In this document: one piece after another, positions 18,015 through 26,583 of the stretch
How the letters are laid out: every line of letters starts with the position of its first letter
Position numbering within the stretch: the stretch's first letter is position 1
From: Streptomyces chromofuscus
GTDB taxonomy: Bacteria > Actinomycetota > Actinomycetes > Streptomycetales > Streptomycetaceae
Assembly: GCF_015160875.1 (NCBI RefSeq)
Contig: NZ_CP063374.1
Location: 682,001 to 746,000, forward strand
Length of the DNA: 64,000 nucleotides
Reading direction: 5' to 3'
The notes under the pieces: model-generated
Told to the model about the DNA's origin: nothing
Databases searched by the model: none
What the model saw: only the letters and a program-made list of their open reading frames with translations
Program-made: the position numbers and the translations under genes

Positions 18015-18466
18015 GCGCCGTCCAGCCGCATGACCGCGCGCACCCGCTTGCCCACCGGCACCCGCTCGACGGTCACCTCCGTCGCCAGCGCGTGCACGAT
18101 CTCCAGGCCGTGCCGGCCGACGCGGGCCGGGTCGCGCGGGAACCGCCTGGGCAGGGCGGCGCTGCTGTCGTAGACGGAGACGGCCAGTGCGCTGTCCGTC
18201 CCCTCCAGTTCCAGGATGTACGGCCCGTTGCTGTGCCGGTCCGCGTTGGTGACCAGTTCGCTCACCACGAGGAGCACGGCTCCTTCGGCGCGGTCGTCGA
18301 TCTCCGCGCACCACTCGTTTCTGAGCTGTTCGACGAAGAGGGCGGCGACGGACCGCGCCTCGGCGATGCATCCCGGCTCGCCCGTGTAGTGCGCCGCTCG
18401 CCGAAGCGGCTCCACGGGCACGTCGAAACCAGTCGGTACGACGGCCCCGTCCCCGTGCTCGATCAT
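18011..18466 (-). CDS. Anti-sigma-type ATP-binding protein (histidine-kinase-like ATPase fold)
   Basis: A 151-residue HATPase_c protein of the RsbW/SpoIIAB-like group abundant in Streptomyces. The N box is SELVTNADRHS and the G1 region is GRHGLEIVHALA. It has no kinase dimerisation or sensor domain, so it probably works by binding a sigma factor or anti-anti-sigma protein. The adjacent SigB-type sigma factor is a natural candidate partner (inference; the genes are convergent, not co-transcribed). ATG 18466 has GGAGAG 8 bases upstream, whereas the longer open frame to 18562 lacks one. Confidence 0.88.
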   Translation of the reverse strand: MIEHGDGAVVPTGFDVPVEPLRRAAHYTGEPGCIAEARSVAALFVEQLRNEWCAEIDDRAEGAVLLVVSELVTNADRHSNGPYILELEGTDSALAVSVYDSSAALPRRFPRDPARVGRHGLEIVHALATEVTVERVPVGKRVRAVMRLDGA

Positions 18467-18639
18467 GCGTGTCTCTCTCCGAAGCCGGCCAAGCCGGACG
18501 CTACTGCACCAGTCCTCGTACCCAGAGCCGGGCGCCGCAGTCCATAGTGCCGGAGTCGTCACACCGCCGAAGCGTTTGCGGCCGATTCGGGCACGATGTA
18601 TGCGGGGGACGAACGGCGCGCGTCCCGTGGGGCCGGTGG

Positions 18640-19896
18640 TTACCCAGGTGGGGAGGCCGGGGACTGCGGCGAGGGCGGCGAACCCGGCGAGTCAGGCGAT
18701 TCCGGGGAATTCGGCGCATCCGGCGAGTCCGGGGCATGGGGAGAGTTCGGAGCGTCCGGAGAGTCCGGGTTGGTCGGTGAGTCCGCGGGATTCGGTGAGT
18801 TCGGTGAGTCGGGTGACTGCGGAGCGTCCGGAGAGTCCGGTTCCGGCGGCGGCGACTCGGGCCCGGGCGACTGCGGGCGGGACGGCGGTGACGCCGGCGA
18901 CGGCGTTTCCGGGGCCGGGGACACCGGCGCCTTCGGCTGTTCGGTCGGTTTGTCCTTGGCTCCCGTGTCGCCCTGCGGCCGGGAGATCCACTCGCCGCGG
19001 TCCGTGTCGTAGAGGACGAAGGCGTCCACGTCCCGCCGGGACTCCGTGACCACGACCACGGCCGAGGAGCGGTACCCGGGCCATGCTTCGCCGGTCGGCT
19101 CGGGCGGAGTGCGCTGGGCGACCGGCGGGGTCAGCGGGTTGCCGCAGGCACAGCGGACGCGGGGCGCGCCGCGGTCGTCGACCAGGACGGCCGTACCGGC
19201 CTGGAGGACGGCCTGGTAAGGGGTGGCGGCGCCGTCGCGGAAGCCATGGTTGGTGACCCGGGTGTCCAGGCGCAGCTGCACGGGGGTCAGGGAGCGGAGG
19301 TACGCGGGGACACCGGACGGCTCGACGCCGACGACGGAGCCGAAAGCACGGTTCTTCACCCCGTCCTCCTGCAGGAAGCGGATCTGCTTCTCCACGTCGC
19401 AGGCGGCGACGTTGCGCGTGCCGCCGTAGAGGCCGGGCGTGCCGCCGTTCACGCCGCGGACCTCGTTCGGCGCCACCGATCCCGTCGGGGTGGGGGTGAC
19501 CGGTGGGGCGGAGCTGTCCCTCGCCGTCGACTCGTTGAAGGGGTTGGGTCCGGTCACGTTCGCGGCCTGGAGGAAGACCTCGCCGCCCTCGGCGTCGGAG
19601 GTGCCGTCGCCGCCGGTCCGGGTGAGGACGACGGCCACGGCCACCGCGGCCGCGACGATCGCGGCGATCGCGGCGATGCGGGGTACGGGCCGCCACCACG
19701 GGCGGCGCGGCGACGGCGGCCCGGCTCCGCCACCCGGCGGACGGGACGGCGGGCCGGTCGGCGGCTCGGAGGGCGGACCGGCGGGCGGCTGGGACGGTGG
19801 GCCGGAAGGCGGGCCGGCGGGCGGCTGGGTGGGTCCCGACAGGGGGCCCGAGGGCGGGCCGGTGGGGCGGCCGGGCCGGGGCGGTTCGGTGTTCAC
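18640..19896 (-). CDS. DUF6777-type single-pass membrane protein with Pro-rich ends
   Basis: A 418-residue protein. Residues 1-70 are cytoplasmic Pro/Gly/Ser repeats (GPPSGPPSQPPAGPPSEPP). A transmembrane helix follows (IAAIAAIVAAAVAVAVVL), then a globular extracellular region of about 220 residues with Cys pairs (AACDVEKQIRFLQEDG, VRCACGNPLTPP, EAWPGYRSSAVVVV) that I recognise as DUF6777. The last 100 residues are low complexity built on the triplets Pro-Asp-Ser/Pro-Asn-Ser. GTG 19896 has GGGAGGGGAG upstream. It is divergent from the streptophobe gene and next to a kinase and an FHA transporter, suggesting an envelope role. Function unknown. Confidence 0.85.
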   Translation of the reverse strand: MNTEPPRPGRPTGPPSGPLSGPTQPPAGPPSGPPSQPPAGPPSEPPTGPPSRPPGGGAGPPSPRRPWWRPVPRIAAIAAIVAAAVAVAVVLTRTGGDGTSDAEGGEVFLQAANVTGPNPFNESTARDSSAPPVTPTPTGSVAPNEVRGVNGGTPGLYGGTRNVAACDVEKQIRFLQEDGVKNRAFGSVVGVEPSGVPAYLRSLTPVQLRLDTRVTNHGFRDGAATPYQAVLQAGTAVLVDDRGAPRVRCACGNPLTPPVAQRTPPEPTGEAWPGYRSSAVVVVTESRRDVDAFVLYDTDRGEWISRPQGDTGAKDKPTEQPKAPVSPAPETPSPASPPSRPQSPGPESPPPEPDSPDAPQSPDSPNSPNPADSPTNPDSPDAPNSPHAPDSPDAPNSPESPDSPGSPPSPQSPASPPG

Positions 19897-20105
19897 GAGC
19901 CCCGCTCCCCTCCCGGAGTGGCCCCGGGCGCACGCGTCGCATCCCCCGGCCCCGAAGTCGCTCGCCTCGAATGCACCCTTCGTTCCTCACGTCCTGTTTC
20001 TCCCTGATGCGCTCATTGTGTGCCCGGTTTCCGTACGCCCCGCAAGCGGACGCCGGACGGACCTCCCGGCGCGCGCCGGGTGCCGGTGCTGCTTAGCGTG
20101 GCCAC

Positions 20106-21368
20106 GTGAGTGCGCGCCCCTTCCCCTACCAGGCACTGCCCCGCCCCGGCTGGGTGTGGGCCGTGGTCGCGGTGCTGGCGGGGCTGGTCGCCATGGGGGT
20201 CACCGCCGCACTCGGACTGTGGGCGGCGGGGGCGGCGGACCTGCCGGACGGGGCGTTCCCACGGGTGGTCGCGGCGACCGTCGTCACCTCGGTGGGCGGT
20301 GCGGTCGAGTTCTCCGGAGACGCCGGGGGCCTCGCCGAGACGACGGCCGGGCTGACCGTGATCCCGCTGTCCGTGACGCTGGTCGGCGCCCTGGTGATCG
20401 CCGCGGCCTTCCTGCGCCCGCTGCGGCACCGCGCGGTGGCCGGGGCCGGGGAACTGGGCGCGTGGGCCGGGAAGGTGGCCGTCCTGTGGCTGCTGGGGTT
20501 GCTCGGTCTTGCCCTCGGGGCCCGGCAGACCTTCCGGATCCCGCTCGGCGAGGGCGCGATCAGTGAGATCGGCGACCTGTTCGGCCTCACGCCGGAGGTC
20601 GGCTTCACCACGGACGTGCCTGTGTCGCTGTTCTTCGGCCTGCTGTGGCTGGCGGGCGTCCTGCTGCTGGCCCTGCTGGTCTCGCGCGGCGCCCCGCTGC
20701 CGGGCCGGCTGCTGCGCTTCCAGGAGTCGGTGCGCCCGGCCGCGTACGCGATGGTCGCCCTGCTGCTCGCCTGTGTCGTCCTGGGTCTGGTCATCGGCCT
20801 GGTGGTCGCGGCGACCCGGGGGCATCCCGCCGAGACCTTCGCCGTGCTGCTGCTCGGGCTGCCGAATCTGGCCTGGCTCGCGCTCACCCTCGGCATGGGC
20901 GCCACCTGGGACGGCCGGGTGGAAGGGCCGTTCGGCCTGCCGATGCCGCACGTGCTCGACCAGGTGCTGCGCTCCGAGGACGTCGAGGCCGTCGACGTGG
21001 GTGTACTCGCCGAGCACGACGCACGGTGGTGGTGGCTGGTCGTCGCCGCGGTGCTGCTGGTGCTCGCGGCGGCGTTCGTGATGGCTGCCCGTTCCCCGGA
21101 GCGGGTGCGGCTCTGGCAGCACGCCGTGCGCACGGCCGTCGCGCTGGCGCTCACCGTGCTCATGATCTGCCTGGTCGGCGGCGTCTCGGCGTCGTACGGC
21201 CTGTCGGTCGTCGGCATCGGCGACCTGGGCGGCGACCTCGCCGGGGAGCTGTTCCTGCGACCACGCGTCTGGTCCGCGCTGGGGCTTGCCGTGCTGTGGG
21301 GGCTGGTGACCGGTTTCCTCGGCGGACTGCTGGCCAGGGGGACACGGCGGCGAGGCGCGAGGCCGTAG
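20106..21368 (+). CDS. Streptophobe-family multi-pass membrane protein
   Basis: A 420-residue integral membrane protein with roughly nine or ten hydrophobic helices, for example AVVAVLAGLVAMGVTAALGL near the start and LFFGLLWLAGVLLLALLV near residue 185. One extracytoplasmic region carries a run of small residues between about 60 and 85. Length and hydrophobicity pattern fit the streptophobe family of Streptomyces; the name is descriptive and no activity is known. GTG 20106 begins just after the 209-bp region shared with the divergent DUF6777 gene. It converges on the kinase gene. Confidence 0.82.
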   Translation: MSARPFPYQALPRPGWVWAVVAVLAGLVAMGVTAALGLWAAGAADLPDGAFPRVVAATVVTSVGGAVEFSGDAGGLAETTAGLTVIPLSVTLVGALVIAAAFLRPLRHRAVAGAGELGAWAGKVAVLWLLGLLGLALGARQTFRIPLGEGAISEIGDLFGLTPEVGFTTDVPVSLFFGLLWLAGVLLLALLVSRGAPLPGRLLRFQESVRPAAYAMVALLLACVVLGLVIGLVVAATRGHPAETFAVLLLGLPNLAWLALTLGMGATWDGRVEGPFGLPMPHVLDQVLRSEDVEAVDVGVLAEHDARWWWLVVAAVLLVLAAAFVMAARSPERVRLWQHAVRTAVALALTVLMICLVGGVSASYGLSVVGIGDLGGDLAGELFLRPRVWSALGLAVLWGLVTGFLGGLLARGTRRRGARP

Positions 21369-21450
21369 CCCGAGTTTCCCGGCGACCCCCGGCCGGGTTT
21401 CCGGCAGGGCGACGCGTCCGGACGGCCCCGTGCGGGGGCGGCGCGCGCGA

Positions 21451-21530
21451 CGGTCCTGCCCGGTGTCAGGTGCCGTGCCCGAGGACCGGTCCTGCCCGGC
21501 GTCAGGTACGCCGGCCGAAGACCGGTCCGG
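21451..21530. repeat. 36-bp tandem duplication across the kinase stop codon
   Basis: Units beginning CGGTCCTGCCCGG at 21451 and 21487 repeat with a 36-bp period, and a third partial unit starts at 21523 inside the kinase gene. Read leftwards, the last codons and the stop of the kinase gene (...WAGPVFGRRT-stop) are followed by a diverged copy (RAGPVLGHGT-stop). Confidence 0.8.
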
Positions 21531-22494
21531 CCCATCGCGGTGGCGGCTCGGGTTCCCCCTGCCCCAGCGGTACGGCCCTCAGGTCCACCTGCGTCGGCGG
21601 GTGCCCGGCGGCGGGGGCGCCGGTCAGGGCGGTGCGCAGGGCGGCGACGAAGGCGAGGCAGGAGTCGGGGCGGTCGTCCGGGTTCTTCGCCAGCGCCCGG
21701 GCGAAGACCTCGTCGACGGCCGCCGGAAGGCCGGGGCGGGACCCGGTCAGCGGGGGCGGCTCGTCGTTCTGGTGGGCCCACAGCAGGGCCAGGTCGTCGT
21801 CGCGCCGGAACGGCGGGTGCCCGGCCAGGCACTCGTAGACCACGCACGCGAGGCCGTAGACGTCGCACCGGCTGTCCACCGGCCGGCCCGAGATCTGCTC
21901 GGGGGCGACGTAGTCGAGGGTGCCGACGAACTGGCCGACCGCGGTGAAGCCGGTCAGGGACAGCGACTTCTTGGTCAATCCGAAGTCGGTGAGGTAGACG
22001 TGCTCGGGGTGGTCGCTGTCGGTGCCGCGCGCGACCAGGATGTTGCCGGGTTTGACGTCCCGGTGGACCAGCCCGTGCTCATGGGCGGCGTCGAGCGCGG
22101 AGGCGACCTGCCCCGCGATCCGCAGGGCCGTCCCGGGGCGCAACGGGCCCTGCCGGTCGAGCAGCCTGCGCAGATCGCGGCCCGCGACGTACCGCATGGC
22201 GATGTACAGCAGGCCGTCCGTCTCACCCGCCTCGAAGACCGGCACGATGTGTGGATGGTCGATCGCGGCGGCCACCCGGGACTCGTGGCTGAAACGCTGC
22301 CGGAAGGTGTCGTTGCGGGCGAGTTCCGGGGCGAGCAGCTTCAGCGCGACCGTGCGGTCCAGGCGCAGGTCGCGGGCGCGGTAGACGACGGCCATGCCGC
22401 CGCGCCCCAGTTCCTGCTCGATCCGGTAGCCCGCGACGCTCCGGCCGACCAGCTCGGAGGGCCGGCCGGAGAAGAGGCCGGTGTCGCCCGCCAT
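21502..22494 (-). CDS. Soluble Hanks-type serine/threonine protein kinase
   Basis: A 330-residue kinase with all main motifs: the glycine loop LGRGGMAVVY, the ATP-binding Lys52 (VALKLL), the catalytic loop HRDVKPGN with Asp146, DFG at about 170-172, and APEQISGR. The C-terminal 50 residues are Pro-rich and there is no transmembrane helix or PASTA domain. It starts at ATG 22494, which shares one base with the stop of the upstream SH3-like gene (TGATG), so the two are translationally coupled. Its natural candidate target is the double-FHA transporter encoded upstream in the same operon (inference). Confidence 0.94.
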   Translation of the reverse strand: MAGDTGLFSGRPSELVGRSVAGYRIEQELGRGGMAVVYRARDLRLDRTVALKLLAPELARNDTFRQRFSHESRVAAAIDHPHIVPVFEAGETDGLLYIAMRYVAGRDLRRLLDRQGPLRPGTALRIAGQVASALDAAHEHGLVHRDVKPGNILVARGTDSDHPEHVYLTDFGLTKKSLSLTGFTAVGQFVGTLDYVAPEQISGRPVDSRCDVYGLACVVYECLAGHPPFRRDDDLALLWAHQNDEPPPLTGSRPGLPAAVDEVFARALAKNPDDRPDSCLAFVAALRTALTGAPAAGHPPTQVDLRAVPLGQGEPEPPPRWAGPVFGRRT

Positions 22495-23039
22495 CAGGGC
22501 TCGCCCTCGAAGGTCGCCACGCGTGTGGGGGCGTGGCCGGGTTCGGGCGTGGCGCGGGGCGCCTCGTCCGCCGCGTAGGTGGTCAGCCGCTTCCCGTCGC
22601 TGTACGCCCACCGCTCGGTCTCCGCGTCGTACAGCCAGACGGACTCCCCGTCGACGACCACGCCGATCCGCTGTCCGCGCGTACGGTCCCGGAAGGACTC
22701 GCCGTCGAGGCCGCCGGCCAGCAGCGCGTCGACGGCGGCCCGGTAGCGGGCCAGGGCCTGCTCGGCGCGGGCGAGCAGCGGGCGCGGGTCGGCGGCCGCC
22801 GTGAGCGGGTGGTCCTCGGTGGGCGGGTCCTGCGGTACGGCGATCAGCCGGCGGCCGTCGACCCAGGCGGACCAGCCGTTGGCGCACAGGATGTGAGCCC
22901 AGTCGCCGCGCCGCTCGACGAGCCGCACGGGCAGCAGCGGGTCGAGGGGCACGGTGGGCCGGGCGGGGTCGGGGTCCTCCCATGCGGGCATTCCGTGCGC
23001 GGGGACGACGTGGGTGGGCCGGAAGCCGTGGGTCGCCAT
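22494..23039 (-). CDS. Conserved hypothetical protein with SH3-like N-terminus
   Basis: A 181-residue protein of unknown function. Residues 1-70 look like a bacterial SH3 fold (LVERRGDWAHILCANGWSAWVDGRRLIAV). The middle is a short alpha-helical region (LLARAEQALARYRAAVDALL). The end has WLYDAETERWAYSDGKRL, resembling a small beta module. There is no signal peptide or transmembrane segment. It sits between the FHA-ABC transporter gene (10 bp upstream) and the kinase gene (1-bp overlap), so it is an operon member and probably an adaptor or sensor for them (inference). Confidence 0.78.
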   Translation of the reverse strand: MATHGFRPTHVVPAHGMPAWEDPDPARPTVPLDPLLPVRLVERRGDWAHILCANGWSAWVDGRRLIAVPQDPPTEDHPLTAAADPRPLLARAEQALARYRAAVDALLAGGLDGESFRDRTRGQRIGVVVDGESVWLYDAETERWAYSDGKRLTTYAADEAPRATPEPGHAPTRVATFEGEP

Positions 23040-23048
23040 GGCGGGCGC

Positions 23049-25385
23049 CTACTTCCGCATCACGGCGGGCTCGCGGCGGCGCAGCAGCCGGTAGACGACG
23101 TACCCGGACACCACCGACAGGGCCAGGAGCATCCCGACGTCGAGCAGCCACACCCCGGCCGTGTGCTGGAACAGCGGGTCGCCACTCAGCTCGTCGGGCG
23201 ACAGCCGGCCCAGGTCGACGGTGCCGGCCATCGCGGCGAACGCCCAGCGCGCGGGCACCAGCCAGGCCAGCTGTTCCAGCCCGGGCACGCCGTCCAGTTG
23301 CAGCAGGGCGCCGCAGAAGACGACCTGGACGATGGCGAGCAGCACCAGCAGCGGCATCGTCACCTCCTCCTTGCGCACCAGCGCGGAGACCAGCAGGCCG
23401 AACATCATCGCGGTGAACGCGAGCAGGGCGACGGCGAGCGCGATCTCGATCAGCGGCGGCATCAGCACCCCTTGTCCCTGCGGTGCGTTGAGCTCGACGC
23501 CGTACAGGGCGACCAGGGTGAGCACGACGGCCTGCAGCACGGTGACCGTGCCGAGGACGACGACCTTGGAGGTCAGGTACGCCGATCTGGACAGGCCCAC
23601 GGCCCGCTCCCGCCGGTAGATCACGCGTTCCTTGACGATCTCGCGCACGGCGTTGGCGGCGCCGGTCAGCACGCCGCCGACGCACAGGACGAGCAGGGTG
23701 TTCAGCGCCGATCTGCGGTCCAGCTCGCCGCCCGCGAGGGCGCGGGCCATGCCGCCCATGACGAAGGGCAGCGCGATCATGACGACGAGGAAGGTGCGGT
23801 CGGCGCCGAGGACGGCCGTGTAGCGGCGGATCAGCGTCCCGAGCTGGGCGGCCCAGCCGCGGGGCCTGGGCGGCGGGACCACGGCGACGGGTTCCTCGTC
23901 GGGCTGCTCCGGCTGGGCGCCGGCGTCGGCGACGTACTGCCGGTGGAAGGGAGAGTCACGGTACTCGCCCGCCCAGTCCCGGTCCCGGTCGTGTTCGAAG
24001 GCCTCGAAGGCCTCCGGCCACTGGGGGAAGCCGAAGAAGGGGAGGGCGTCGCCGGGCGGGCCGTAGTAGGCGACCTTGCCGCCGGGGGCGAGGACGAGCA
24101 GCCGGTCGCAGACGTCGAGGCTGAGGACGCTGTGCGTGACGACGATGACGGTCCGGCCGTCGTCGGCGAGACCGCGCAGCATGTGCATCACGGAGCGGTC
24201 CATGCCCGGGTCGAGCCCGGACGTCGGCTCGTCCAGGAACAGCAGCGACGGCTTGGTCAGCAGCTCCAGGGCCACACTGACCCGTTTGCGCTGGCCGCCG
24301 GAGAGGCTGTGCACGGACTGGTCGGCGCGTTGCTCCAGGCCCAGTTCGCGGATCACCTCGTCGACGCGGGCGCGCCGCTCCGCCTTGGCGGTGTCGTGCG
24401 GGAAGCGCAGTTCGGCGGCGTAGGACAGGGCGGCGCGGACGGTGAGCTGGGCGTGCAGGATGTCCTCCTGCGGTACCAGGCCGATGCGCTGGCGCAGCTC
24501 GGCGTAGTCGTGGTAGAGGTCGCGGCCGTCGTACAGGACGGTGCCGTGGTCCGCGGGACGCTGTCCGGTCAGGGCGTTGAGCAGGGTGGACTTTCCGGCG
24601 CCGCTCGGCCCGACGACCGCGAGCAGGCACTTCTCCCCCACCGGGAACGACACGCCGTCCAGCAGGGTCTTGCGGCCGCGGTCGACGGCCACGGTGAGGT
24701 CCTCGACGTCGAGGATGACCTCGCCGGTGTCGACGTACTCCTGCAAGGTGTCGCCGACCAGGCAGAACGCCGAGTGGCCGATGCCGATGACGTCCCCGGG
24801 GCCGATCAGGGCGCTGGTGACGAGCTGGCCGTTGAGGTAGGTGCCGTTGTCGCTGCCGAGGTCGACGATCTCGTACGTCCCGTCGGCGTGCGTGCGCAGT
24901 TCGGCGTGGCGGCGGGAGACGATCAGGTCGTCGACGACCAGGTCGTTGTCCTCGGCGCGACCGATGCGGACGGTGCGGGTGGGCAGCGGCCGTACCGAGG
25001 CGGGGTACCGGAAGGTGTGGCTGAGGGCGGGCCGGGAGACCACCGAGGGGCGCTCCGGGGTGGCGTCGAGACCCACCAGGACGGCGCGGGGCCCGTCGGT
25101 GGGGTTGCCGAAGCGGATGACGCTGCCGGGACCGACGTCCTGCTCGTCGACCCGCCGGCCGTCGGCGTAGGTGCCGTTGGTGCTGTGCTCGTCCTCCAGC
25201 GTCCAGTGGCCGTTCACCGGACGCAGCACCGCGTGGTGCCAGGAGACGCGGGGGTCGTCGACGACGATGTCGCTGAGCGGATCGCGGCCGACGTGGTAGT
25301 CGCGATCGGGGCTCATCACGGTGGAGCCCGTGTCGGTCTCCACGACGAGTTCGGGCGCCGCCGACGCGGCCAGCCGCTTCGCCAT
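23049..25385 (-). CDS. ABC transporter half-molecule fusion with two N-terminal FHA domains
   Basis: A 778-residue fusion in ABCG order. FHA domains lie at about residues 10-105 (HVGRDPLSDIVVDDPRVSWHHA, STNGTY) and 140-215 (IGRAEDNDLVVDDLIVSRRHAEL, SDNGTY); both keep the Arg, Ser and Asn-Gly residues that bind phosphothreonine. The ATPase follows, with Walker A GPSGAGKST, signature LSGGQRKRVS, Walker B LLFLDEPTSGLD. From about residue 530 an ABC2-type membrane domain has six helices. It would export an unknown substrate under control of a Thr-phosphorylated partner. The adjacent kinase and SH3 genes make a coherent operon. Confidence 0.93.
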   Translation of the reverse strand: MAKRLAASAAPELVVETDTGSTVMSPDRDYHVGRDPLSDIVVDDPRVSWHHAVLRPVNGHWTLEDEHSTNGTYADGRRVDEQDVGPGSVIRFGNPTDGPRAVLVGLDATPERPSVVSRPALSHTFRYPASVRPLPTRTVRIGRAEDNDLVVDDLIVSRRHAELRTHADGTYEIVDLGSDNGTYLNGQLVTSALIGPGDVIGIGHSAFCLVGDTLQEYVDTGEVILDVEDLTVAVDRGRKTLLDGVSFPVGEKCLLAVVGPSGAGKSTLLNALTGQRPADHGTVLYDGRDLYHDYAELRQRIGLVPQEDILHAQLTVRAALSYAAELRFPHDTAKAERRARVDEVIRELGLEQRADQSVHSLSGGQRKRVSVALELLTKPSLLFLDEPTSGLDPGMDRSVMHMLRGLADDGRTVIVVTHSVLSLDVCDRLLVLAPGGKVAYYGPPGDALPFFGFPQWPEAFEAFEHDRDRDWAGEYRDSPFHRQYVADAGAQPEQPDEEPVAVVPPPRPRGWAAQLGTLIRRYTAVLGADRTFLVVMIALPFVMGGMARALAGGELDRRSALNTLLVLCVGGVLTGAANAVREIVKERVIYRRERAVGLSRSAYLTSKVVVLGTVTVLQAVVLTLVALYGVELNAPQGQGVLMPPLIEIALAVALLAFTAMMFGLLVSALVRKEEVTMPLLVLLAIVQVVFCGALLQLDGVPGLEQLAWLVPARWAFAAMAGTVDLGRLSPDELSGDPLFQHTAGVWLLDVGMLLALSVVSGYVVYRLLRRREPAVMRK

Positions 25386-25392
25386 GGTGAGA

Positions 25393-25398
25393 ATTCTA
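25393..25398 (-). promoter_or_regulatory. Possible -10 box (TAGAAT) of the FHA-ABC operon
   Basis: Read leftwards, TAGAAT ends 7 bases before the ATG at 25385, so transcription would start at or next to the start codon, giving a leaderless message. There is no good ribosome-binding site before this ATG, which fits. No -35 consensus is seen at the usual spacing, so this remains a weak call. Confidence 0.4.
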
Positions 25399-25459
25399 CA
25401 GATTCGCTCACATGTACGCCGACCAGGGACAAACCAGGACGACCTCCGGCTGGCACGTG

Positions 25460-25870
25460 TCAGGCGACGGGAACGACGAGCGCCGGGAGGGTGCGCTGCA
25501 TCCGCAGGGCGTCGACGGACTCGGCGAGCAGCTCGTACTCCGTGGTGTCGTCGCTGGTGGCGATCCTGACCAGCCGCCCGGCCGCCAGCTGGTCGGCGAT
25601 GAGCTCCTGCTGGTCCACGTCCGCGCACCAGGCGCGCAGCACCGACGGCACGTCGGCCACCGAGTCGCCGACCGGGATCAGCGCGTTCGGCGGGTACGGC
25701 GCGTCGCCGGGCTGCGGATCGAGCCGCTCGGCGATCCAGGTCGCGCGGTCGCGCAGCCACCACAGGGCGAGAGCCAGAGTGGGCGCCCGGTAGGTGCCGA
25801 GAGGTACGCCGATACGCCGGCCGTCGCAGATGCCGTAGGCCGTGACATGGCACAGGAATTCGTCGTGCAC
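25460..25870 (-). CDS. Hypothetical protein (136 residues)
   Basis: I do not recognise a family. The protein is compact and probably soluble: an N-terminal beta-like part (FLCHVTAYGICDGRRIGVPLG), a helical middle (LALALWWLRDRATWIAERL), and a C-terminal LVRIATSDDTTEYELLAESV. It has no signal peptide. GTG 25870 has GGAGG five bases upstream and is well supported. The stop lies 75 bp before the FHA-ABC gene and both read leftwards, so it could be the first gene of that operon, although a possible -10 box lies between them. Confidence 0.72.
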   Translation of the reverse strand: MHDEFLCHVTAYGICDGRRIGVPLGTYRAPTLALALWWLRDRATWIAERLDPQPGDAPYPPNALIPVGDSVADVPSVLRAWCADVDQQELIADQLAAGRLVRIATSDDTTEYELLAESVDALRMQRTLPALVVPVA

Positions 25871-26172
25871 GTACGCCTCCCCCGTCGCGTCGCCCGCTTC
25901 CGGTGATGCCTCGCTTTCGGTGCGGCTCCTGTGCAGTGAAACAGTCCCTGAGGTTCGAGTATCTTCACTCTTGAATCACTGTCACCATGTCTTTCCGGCC
26001 AGTCTCCTGGCATATTCACCGCATGTAATGGCTGGAATGCGACGGGTGAGGTGCGCAGGCCGGACGGTGCGGATCTCGGGCCGGAACCGGAGTGACGGCG
26101 TCCGCGATGAGTTCTTCCCTTTTACCGGGTCTGAAGACTGAGTATTTCGAGATCACCGGAGCGGAGGACGCC

Positions 26173-26460
26173 ATGGGGACGACCGGAAAGGTGGACGCGG
26201 AATTCACCGCCGTCCTGCGCAGGAGCCCGGCCAAAGGCGGCTGGACGTATGTCGTCTGGCCCGAATCCGTCGCCTTCTTCGGCACCCGCGGACTGGTCAG
26301 GATCCGCGGCACCATCGACGGGCACCCTTTCCAGGGCTCTTTCATGGCCCTGGGCGACGGCACCCACAAGCTGCCCGTCAGGGCCGATGTGCGCAGGGCG
26401 ATCGGCAAGGAGGAGGGCGACACGGTGACCGTGCGCCTGCGGGAGCGCCTCGGCTCCTGA
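26173..26460 (+). CDS. DUF1905 domain protein
   Basis: A 95-residue protein matching DUF1905 end to end: [24 protein letters not shown], then [28 protein letters not shown] and a closing [13 protein letters not shown]. The family is a small beta barrel of unknown function, often linked to YdeI-type proteins. ATG 26173 is chosen because CGGAGG lies six bases upstream and it matches family length. The same frame is open from 26092 but those residues are unlike the family. A strong bidirectional terminator follows. Confidence 0.9.
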   Translation: MGTTGKVDAEFTAVLRRSPAKGGWTYVVWPESVAFFGTRGLVRIRGTIDGHPFQGSFMALGDGTHKLPVRADVRRAIGKEEGDTVTVRLRERLGS

Positions 26461-26524
26461 GGAGTGGCTCGGCTCCCGAAGCGCGGGTGCTCCCGCAGTC
26501 CGGGCGGCCGTCCTGAGAACGAGG

Positions 26525-26573
26525 CGGCGGCCGCGCCCGGGAGGTGCATCAGCGCCCGCGGGCGCGGCCGCCG
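26525..26573. terminator. Bidirectional terminator between DUF1905 and aldo/keto reductase genes
   Basis: A perfect 15-bp stem (CGGCGGCCGCGCCCG with CGGGCGCGGCCGCCG) around a 19-nt loop lies between two convergent stop codons. Confidence 0.88.
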
Positions 26574-26583
26574 GCTCGGTGGG

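Noticed and set aside
23049..25385. FHA-ABC and kinase genes as a type VI or type VII secretion locus
   Set aside because: No other secretion-system components occur nearby; the ABC part is a complete ABCG-type half transporter.
22533..25793. A 1,086-codon open frame on the plus strand
   Set aside because: It is antisense to the FHA-ABC and SH3-like genes, has no domain resemblance, and shows the skewed Val/Gly/Arg composition of a GC-rich shadow frame.
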